Below, piece by piece: positions 15,461-20,166 of a stretch of 20,166 bases of DNA. The DNA comes from Gemmatimonadota bacterium (GTDB taxonomy: Bacteria; Gemmatimonadota; Gemmatimonadetes; Longimicrobiales; Gaopeijiaceae): NCBI GenBank assembly GCA_012959595.1, contig DUCW01000125.1, positions 1 to 20,166 of the forward strand, written 5' to 3'. A program made the position numbers and the translations under genes. The notes beneath the pieces were generated by a model. The model ran no database searches, was not told where the DNA came from, and saw only the letters and a list, made by a program, of their open reading frames with translations. The stretch's first letter is position 1; each line of letters begins with the position of its first letter.

Positions 15461-16951
15461 GAACATGACTTTGCTAAAGAAGTACTTGAAAGAACTTCTG
15501 GAGCCCAAGAAATCCCTGGTAACTCGATAGAATTACAAACCCATGGTCCGACTGCCTTCGATGCTTGGATGCAAGCTATTAAAGCTGCACAAAACTATAT
15601 CCATTTTGAGAATTACATTTTCCGAGACGATCTGCTGGGGGTCAAATTCAGAGATCTCTTGATCTCAAAAGCTCTTGAAGGTGTTCAAGTCCGAGTTCTG
15701 TATGATTGGGTGGGTTGTTGGGCTACTCCAGCTACTTTTTGGAAGCCTTTTCGTGCTGCTGGAGCGAAGGTTAGAGGCTTCAATAGGCCTTCTTTGAAAG
15801 ATCCGTATTCCATGTTTCAGAGAGACCACCGTAAGCTTGTTGTCATAGATGGAAAGATAGCTTTTTGCGGAGGGTTTTGTGTTGGTCAAGAATGGGCCGG
15901 AATGGACGACGACCCTCCTTGGCGGGATACGGGAATCATGATCAGAGGACCAGCCGCTACAACTGCCAACAGAGCTTTTGGACGGACCTGGAGCATAGCG
16001 GGGGGTGTTATTCCTATGGATGTGCCAGGCGACCAAACAGTTACAGAAGGTGAGACTTCGGTTTGGCTTATCGAAGGTGAACCAGGGAAAAGCAGGGTCC
16101 TTAGAACTCTGGCTTTGGTTGCAGCGGTGGCTAGAGAAAGACTGTGGATCACTGATCCGTACTTCGTCGCACCTGGGGCAATAGCCGAAGCTTTAGTATC
16201 AGCTGCCTCTGCTGGGGTGGACGTCAGAGTATTAGTCCCGGCGAACAATAACTGGCCATTAGTGGGTAGTTTTTCGCGGATTGGATATCGTCACTTGTTA
16301 GAGAATGGAGTCCGCTTGTTCGAATGGCAAGGAAACATGATTCATGCTAAGAGTTCAGTTGCGGATGGTTTATGGTGCAGGATTGGGTCAAGCAACTTGA
16401 ACACCTGGAGTCTCCTCGGAAATTGGGAGATTGATGTTGGTGTCCTAGATAGATCGCTTGCCCAACAGCTAGAGAAAAGTTTTCTGGTCGACTTGAGGTC
16501 TTCTTCAGAGGTCCTGTTGCCTGGAAGCTCGAATTCGGGAGATGGTACGGTTGTGAGATCAATTGGACAAGAAGTGACTGGGTCCAATGAGTCGGGTATT
16601 ACACAGTCAGATTTGAAAGAGTCGACCCTCAAAATAAATAGGCACATGTTGAATCGGAAATTTAGATTAACCCATTTTATGGGAGCCGGAGTCTCTCTGG
16701 GTGAAGCCCTGATTGGCCAGCGTATTCTTGGCAGGGAAGATCGTACTGTCTTAGGAGTCGTTTCGCTTGTTGCTATTGTTTTGGCTGGCTTATTTAGTTT
16801 TTTTCCCAAGGTGCTCAGCTGGTTTATGGCTGGTGTTTTGTGCTGGTTGGGGATCGTCACTGGTGTCCGAGCGATTAGGGACAAGTTTAACTCCACTGGC
16901 GATGCCGAGGTGGTCAACTTTAATTCTTCGAACGGTCGGAATAATGAATGA
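15458..16951 (+). CDS. cls: Phospholipase D superfamily protein, cardiolipin-synthase-like
   Basis: Both HKD motifs are complete: H-x-K-x4-D at residues 87-94 (after MFQRD) and 259-266 (in MIHAKSSVAD), counted from the ATG at 15569, with GSSNLN after the second. Bacterial cardiolipin synthases of this type join phosphatidylglycerol molecules at the inner membrane; transphosphatidylation or hydrolysis of other lipids is possible. The C-terminus adds two hydrophobic segments after a basic stretch, which could anchor it. The frame stays open upstream of the first ATG to 15389 and encodes family-like residues (NSIELQTHGPTAFDAW) in front of it, so the ATG is probably internal. No ATG, GTG or TTG lies in that extension; ATT at 15458 is proposed, giving 497 residues. 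The minimal gene is 15569-16951. It overlaps ccdA by 8 bases. Confidence 0.85.
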   Translation: MEHDFAKEVLERTSGAQEIPGNSIELQTHGPTAFDAWMQAIKAAQNYIHFENYIFRDDLLGVKFRDLLISKALEGVQVRVLYDWVGCWATPATFWKPFRAAGAKVRGFNRPSLKDPYSMFQRDHRKLVVIDGKIAFCGGFCVGQEWAGMDDDPPWRDTGIMIRGPAATTANRAFGRTWSIAGGVIPMDVPGDQTVTEGETSVWLIEGEPGKSRVLRTLALVAAVARERLWITDPYFVAPGAIAEALVSAASAGVDVRVLVPANNNWPLVGSFSRIGYRHLLENGVRLFEWQGNMIHAKSSVADGLWCRIGSSNLNTWSLLGNWEIDVGVLDRSLAQQLEKSFLVDLRSSSEVLLPGSSNSGDGTVVRSIGQEVTGSNESGITQSDLKESTLKINRHMLNRKFRLTHFMGAGVSLGEALIGQRILGREDRTVLGVVSLVAIVLAGLFSFFPKVLSWFMAGVLCWLGIVTGVRAIRDKFNSTGDAEVVNFNSSNGRNNE

Positions 16952-17672
16952 ATCAGTCGGTTTCTTGGTGGCTTTTTCTGCGGGTGTGTTGTCTTTCCTG
17001 TCACCTTGTGTTCTCCCACTAGTGCCTAGTTATCTGTCTTTTGTAACTGGAGTTTCGCTAGAAGACATGCAGGATGGAGTGGATCGGAAAGCAACACTGA
17101 CTCATTCGCTCCTTTTTGTTTCTGGTTTCAGTATCATTTTCATTGTACTCGGTGCTTCAGCTTCTTTTCTGGGAGTTTTCCTAAGACACTACGAGGTGTG
17201 GATTGCTCGTATCGGTGGATTAGCCATCATGGTTTTGGGACTGCACTTGACGGGTATATTGAGGATTACCGCCTTGCTGAAGGAACGTAGGCTTCACCTA
17301 GCTGATAAACCAAGTGGTTATTTGGGTAGTCTAGGTGTAGGTGCGGCTTTCGGAGCAGGATGGACCCCGTGTATAGGCCCGGTTCTGGGTGCTATATTGA
17401 CCTTGGCTGGTACACAAGAATCTGTTTGGTCAGGCGTGTCATTATTGACTGTTTACTCGATGGGTCTTGCGATTCCATTCCTTTTATCCGCATGGGCTCT
17501 GGATTCATTCTTGGATACTTTCTCAAGGTTTAAAAGATTTCTGCCCGTTGTAGAGAAAGCTTCCGGAGTCTTACTTATTATTCTCGGGGTGCTACTGCTA
17601 ACCGGATCTTTTACAATCCTCAGTACATACTTAATTCGTTTTACACCTGAATGGATCTTAATGAGGATCTAG
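16944..17672 (+). CDS. ccdA: Cytochrome c biogenesis protein CcdA (thiol-disulfide electron carrier)
   Basis: A 242-residue membrane protein of six predicted helices that carries electrons from cytoplasmic thioredoxin across the inner membrane to extracytoplasmic thiol proteins, for instance those that reduce apocytochrome c. The two redox cysteines are in the expected motifs: Cys22 in LSPCVLPLVPSYLSF and Cys143 in GWTPCIGP. The basic loop near 112-117 lies between the helical halves. The start is the ATG at 16944; a longer frame back to 16767 overlaps the phospholipase D gene and lacks a plausible protein pattern. A GGA five bases before the ATG is a weak ribosome binding site, and the 8-base overlap with the upstream gene suggests coupling. 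It is the last gene of the plus-strand array. No partner thioredoxin gene follows. Confidence 0.94.
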   Translation: MNESVGFLVAFSAGVLSFLSPCVLPLVPSYLSFVTGVSLEDMQDGVDRKATLTHSLLFVSGFSIIFIVLGASASFLGVFLRHYEVWIARIGGLAIMVLGLHLTGILRITALLKERRLHLADKPSGYLGSLGVGAAFGAGWTPCIGPVLGAILTLAGTQESVWSGVSLLTVYSMGLAIPFLLSAWALDSFLDTFSRFKRFLPVVEKASGVLLIILGVLLLTGSFTILSTYLIRFTPEWILMRI

Positions 17673-17726
17673 GCTCTACATCAAGATTTATCGAAGGATA
17701 GAAAGTTAGTGAAGTAACATCCAGAC

Positions 17727-18683
17727 TCAATCGAGTTCGTGGAGCAGTCGTATTGCTCCGGCAGCTAGAGAAGCCGCACCGATGGGTAAGCAGGTTTCGT
17801 CAAAATCGAAGTTGGTAGAGTGATGCATTCTTGGTTTTGGAAGGGCAGCACCTAGCCAAAAGAAAGATCCTGGCACTTCGTTGGAAAAAAAAGAAAAATC
17901 CTCTGCGAACATCATAGGTTTTAGAGGAAGTAGATCTGCTCCCTCGATAATTCCGGCTGAGGCTGTTCTGAGACAATCTGTAATCTCACTATTGTTTATC
18001 ACTGGTAGATAGCAGGATCCAAATTCGATAGATACTTTTGCCCCTAGAGCCTCTAACATTCGAAACGAATTGTTGAGGTGGTCTTTCAGTTGTTTTTGCA
18101 CTTCTTCAGAGAAGAATCTTATAGTTCCCTCCAGAACTACCGTATCAGCTAATATATTACTTGCCGTACCCCCGTGGATGGTTCCAAAAGTCAGGACCCC
18201 AGAATCCATTGGTGATAGATTGCGAGATACACCTTGCTGGGCGGTGACTATTCCTTGAGCGGCCAAGACAAGGGCGTCTATTCCACTGCTTGGGAGTGCT
18301 GCGTGACTGCTTTTCCCGACTATCTTGACTGTCACTTCCTGTGCACCAGCCATGATGGGGCCTGAGGCGAAAAAGAGTTTCCCTGTCGGCAAAGCTCCGC
18401 CAATGTGAAGACCGACAACTGCATTTACCCCTTCCATAACTCCTTCTTGGACCATTCTCATTGCCCCGCTCAATCCTTGTTCATCGGCACATTCTTCTGA
18501 AGGTTGAAAAATGAATCTGACGGATCCTTTTGGCAGTGAACCCGAATGTTGTTCTTCGGTCAGTAATCTGGCAGCTCCTATTAATCCAGCCACATGCCCA
18601 TCGTGACCACAAGCGTGCATAATTCCTGGATTTTGGGATATGAATTCGTGGTCGTTTGCTTCTGTAATGGGAAGTGCGTCCAT
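17727..18683 (-). CDS. M20D amidohydrolase, main part of a broken gene
   Basis: This 318-residue frame holds most of an M20 family metal-dependent amidohydrolase (N-acyl-L-amino acid hydrolase, hippurate hydrolase or IAA-amino acid hydrolase type). It begins MDALPITE, then has HACGHDGH (23-30, metal ligands Cys25 and His27), QPSEE (60-64, catalytic/metal Glu pair), and a HHSTNFDFDE segment near the end with the last metal histidine. In the intact family the first residues follow an R-A-D stretch; here bases 18684-18692 still encode R-A-D, so translation should enter from upstream. The preceding N-terminal fragment is in another frame. A GAGGG five bases before the ATG could allow re-initiation, giving a protein lacking the first strands. 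Together with the fragment the length is about 380, near the family norm of 390-400 minus a small gap. Confidence 0.75.
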   Translation of the reverse strand: MDALPITEANDHEFISQNPGIMHACGHDGHVAGLIGAARLLTEEQHSGSLPKGSVRFIFQPSEECADEQGLSGAMRMVQEGVMEGVNAVVGLHIGGALPTGKLFFASGPIMAGAQEVTVKIVGKSSHAALPSSGIDALVLAAQGIVTAQQGVSRNLSPMDSGVLTFGTIHGGTASNILADTVVLEGTIRFFSEEVQKQLKDHLNNSFRMLEALGAKVSIEFGSCYLPVINNSEITDCLRTASAGIIEGADLLPLKPMMFAEDFSFFSNEVPGSFFWLGAALPKPRMHHSTNFDFDETCLPIGAASLAAGAIRLLHELD

Positions 18684-18684
18684 A

Positions 18685-18873
18685 TCAGCCCTCAGCTACA
18701 ACTCCTGTTTTTCCGACACCGGTCTTGACCTTCAATCCAAGAGCTTCCATTTCTCGGGAAGCCAAACTTGCTGTGCGTTTTTCCTGGAATGAAAGTTCAG
18801 GATGTTGGTGCAAATCGCGACGGATTCTCACGAGGTCCTCGGCGATCATCTTGGACCGTTCTAGTAAGTTCAA
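18685..18873 (-). pseudogene. M20D amidohydrolase, N-terminal fragment
   Basis: This 62-residue frame is the N-terminal end of the same M20D gene. It reads RIRRDLHQHPELSFQE, a family hallmark, and ends in TGVGKTGVVAE, where the family normally continues with about 12 residues leading to VALRADMDALPI. These are missing and the frame changes by +1, so translation stops at a TGA at 18685-18687. The start is TTG at 18873 with AAGGAG seven bases upstream. The fragment alone has no catalytic residues. Confidence 0.7.
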
Positions 18874-19002
18874 CCAATTCTCCTTAGGCTATACAGTTGC
18901 TGGAGTAAAAACGGATCAGTTAGCTTGTCTCACTGGACGCAGGACCGCAAGTAGAAAAGCTCATATTTTCACATTCAGGAAATTGGAGAAGGTCGGTGAG
19001 TC

Positions 19003-19914
19003 ATGCTAGATGATAGACTGACTGAACAGAGAAACTCACGCTCTTCTGAAATAGACGAATTTTCATCTCTGGAAATTGTCGATCTGATCAATACGGAAGA
19101 CCAGCTATTAGCGAAAGCTGTCAGCCAACAGCGCATTGAGATTGCTAGAGCTATCGATTTAGTAACTGAAGCATTTCTATCAGGTGGGCGGCTAATCTAT
19201 GTAGGGGCAGGAACATCTGGGCGATTGGGTGTTTTAGACGCATCTGAGATGCCTCCAACATTCGGGTCAGCCCCTGAACTGGTGCAGGGTATCATTGCAG
19301 GAGGCCCCGCTGCTCTGGTTTCTTCAAAAGAATCCGAAGAAGACAGCCCCAGTAAAGGAGCGGAAGAAATGGATCTGCGTCGGGTAGTATCTAATGATTT
19401 TGTTCTGGGTATCGCTGCTTCTGGAACGACCCCCTTTGTACATGGGGCACTGGTAAGAGCTCGCCAGAGAGGTGCTAAGACAGGGTTACTACTCTGCACA
19501 GTGCCTACGGAGGATCTACTGGAAAAATATGATATAGTCATTGCGGTGCTTGTAGGGCCAGAAATAGTTACTGGATCAACCCGCATGAAAGCGGGGACAG
19601 CCACGAAAATGGTTCTGAATATGATCAGTACTGGGGCGATGGTAAGGACGGGGAGGGTATTCGGGAACCTCATGGTTGATCTCCAGACAAATTGTGAAAA
19701 GCTCAGGGATCGTGCCGAACGTATGATCATGACAATCTTACAAGTGGATCGCTCTGATGCATCAACCTTGATCAAGAGGGCTGAAGGAAGCGTGAAAATC
19801 GCTTTGGTGATGGGACGTTTCGAGGTAGATGCAGCCCACGCCAAAGGCCTACTGGATGAAGCTGGAGGTTTTGTGAAGAAAGTTTTTGAACAGTGGGAAC
19901 TGGAGGATATTTGA
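19003..19914 (+). CDS. murQ: N-acetylmuramic acid 6-phosphate etherase MurQ
   Basis: A 303-residue SIS-domain enzyme that cleaves the lactyl ether of MurNAc-6-phosphate to GlcNAc-6-phosphate and D-lactate, part of peptidoglycan recycling. The sequence has YVGAGTSGRLGVLDASEMPPTF (about 66-87), containing Glu82, and ESEEDS (110-115) with Glu113; by position these match the two glutamates proposed as catalytic in E. coli MurQ. ATRM-like GSTRMKAGTATKM and a TNCEKL-type segment follow, as in the family. The C-terminal helical tail matches usual length. The ATG is preceded by AAGG (18989-18992). The gene is divergent from the broken M20D gene; the 129-bp gap (18874-19002) holds no recognisable promoter. 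Confidence 0.95.
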   Translation: MLDDRLTEQRNSRSSEIDEFSSLEIVDLINTEDQLLAKAVSQQRIEIARAIDLVTEAFLSGGRLIYVGAGTSGRLGVLDASEMPPTFGSAPELVQGIIAGGPAALVSSKESEEDSPSKGAEEMDLRRVVSNDFVLGIAASGTTPFVHGALVRARQRGAKTGLLLCTVPTEDLLEKYDIVIAVLVGPEIVTGSTRMKAGTATKMVLNMISTGAMVRTGRVFGNLMVDLQTNCEKLRDRAERMIMTILQVDRSDASTLIKRAEGSVKIALVMGRFEVDAAHAKGLLDEAGGFVKKVFEQWELEDI

Positions 19915-19915
19915 C

Positions 19916-20166
19916 TTGAGTTCTAAGAACCTTTTTGTGGGGCTTATGTCTGGTACATCTTTAGACGGAATTGATGCCGTTTTGGTGGAAATTGATGGCA
20001 CCAACCAAGATGATTTTTCGTGGAACCAGATTGCCTTTATGAGCAGACCATACAACAAGGAATACAGAAATGGATTGTACGGAGCGATAGAGCGGGGAAC
20101 TCCGGAACTGCTCTGTCAATTCAATACTTCGCTGGGTGAACAATTTGGTGCTGCGGTATGCGAATT
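19916..20166 (+). CDS. anmK: Anhydro-N-acetylmuramic acid kinase AnmK, N-terminal part
   Basis: A partial frame cut by the window end after 83 residues. It begins with LFVGLMSGTSLDGIDAVLV, the ATP-binding N-terminal signature of AnmK, which opens the 1,6-anhydro ring of anhMurNAc and phosphorylates it to MurNAc-6-phosphate, the substrate of MurQ. It starts at TTG, one base after the murQ stop, with GGAGG (19902-19906) nine bases upstream; the two genes therefore form a tight operon in which product of the second feeds the first. Confidence 0.92.
   Translation, partial: MSSKNLFVGLMSGTSLDGIDAVLVEIDGTNQDDFSWNQIAFMSRPYNKEYRNGLYGAIERGTPELLCQFNTSLGEQFGAAVCE

Noticed and set aside
15459..15530. A 23-codon frame from TTG 15459 behind the same AGGGG site
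   Set aside because: It could be a leader peptide, but the overlapping frame encodes family-like phospholipase D residues over the same bases, so coding there is better explained by the ATT start.
16767..16943. Longer N-terminus for CcdA
   Set aside because: This stretch overlaps the membrane segments of the phospholipase D gene; CcdA homology starts at the ATG at 16944.
16342..17019. Long minus-strand open frame (225 codons) opposite phospholipase D and ccdA
   Set aside because: It lies antisense to two strongly supported genes, is rich in Pro, Ser and Thr as expected from a reverse-complement shadow, and has no family motif.
17673..17726. Terminator between convergent ccdA and M20D genes
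   Set aside because: No stable inverted repeat with a T-run was found.
18674..19009. Plus-strand open frame (111 codons) across the M20D fragment and the gap before murQ
   Set aside because: Mostly antisense to the M20D N-terminal fragment; composition basic and random, with no ribosome binding site judged convincing.
19197..19844. Minus-strand open frame (215 codons) opposite murQ
   Set aside because: Shadow of murQ with low-complexity Ser/Ala/Thr composition and no recognisable domain.
1..20166. Defence system, CRISPR array, tRNA, transposon or phage remnant
   Set aside because: No repeat-spacer pattern, transposase-like motifs, integrase, terminal repeats or cloverleaf sequence was seen on either strand.

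Overview
The window is a densely coded chromosomal stretch of a Gram-negative-type bacterium. No rRNA, tRNA, CRISPR array, insertion sequence, plasmid or phage gene is visible. The organism is uncertain. The one-piece alpha-beta 2-oxoacid dehydrogenase E1, a DUF2723/TMEM260-like membrane protein, a thioredoxin-fold DUF255 protein, peptidoglycan recycling genes and heavy use of TTG starts all fit a member of the FCB group, possibly Gemmatimonadota. That placement comes from gene style only. Base composition looks moderate.

Layout. (1) 1-1078, plus: the 3' end of an ornithine cyclodeaminase/mu-crystallin family gene, overlapped by a small membrane methyltransferase of the isoprenylcysteine/phosphatidylethanolamine methyltransferase type. 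(2) 1125-2267, minus: an alpha/beta hydrolase. A 134-bp divergent region with a palindrome separates it from (3) 2402-5790, plus: a DUF2723 glycosyltransferase-like membrane protein and a MoeB/ThiF-rhodanese fusion. (4) 5804-10084, minus: a fused 2-oxoacid dehydrogenase E1 and a YyaL/SPATA20-like protein. (5) 10260-17672, plus: eight packed genes, probably one operon. They are a 98-aa unknown protein, a three-domain DedA-CoaE-PHP fusion, a DHH phosphoesterase (NrnA-like), a 147-aa unknown protein, a Fur-family regulator, an agmatinase-type ureohydrolase, a cardiolipin-synthase-like phospholipase D protein and CcdA. (6) 17727-18873, minus: an M20D amidohydrolase gene broken by an apparent small internal deletion. 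(7) 19003-20166, plus: murQ and the start of anmK, a cell-wall recycling pair.

How the genes fit together: region 5 mixes membrane-lipid functions (DedA, phospholipase D), cofactor and nucleotide turnover (CoaE, NrnA, PHP), metal-responsive regulation (Fur) and thiol-disulfide electron transfer (CcdA). It reads more like a housekeeping array than one pathway. Region 7 is a coherent pathway: AnmK turns anhydro-MurNAc into MurNAc-6-phosphate, and MurQ cleaves it.

Most unusual points: the DedA-CoaE-PHP single polypeptide; a phospholipase D gene whose coding extends upstream of any ATG, GTG or TTG and may start at ATT; a possible CTG start for the fusion gene; and the M20D deletion with a frame change. 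I saw no convincing defence system or mobile element.
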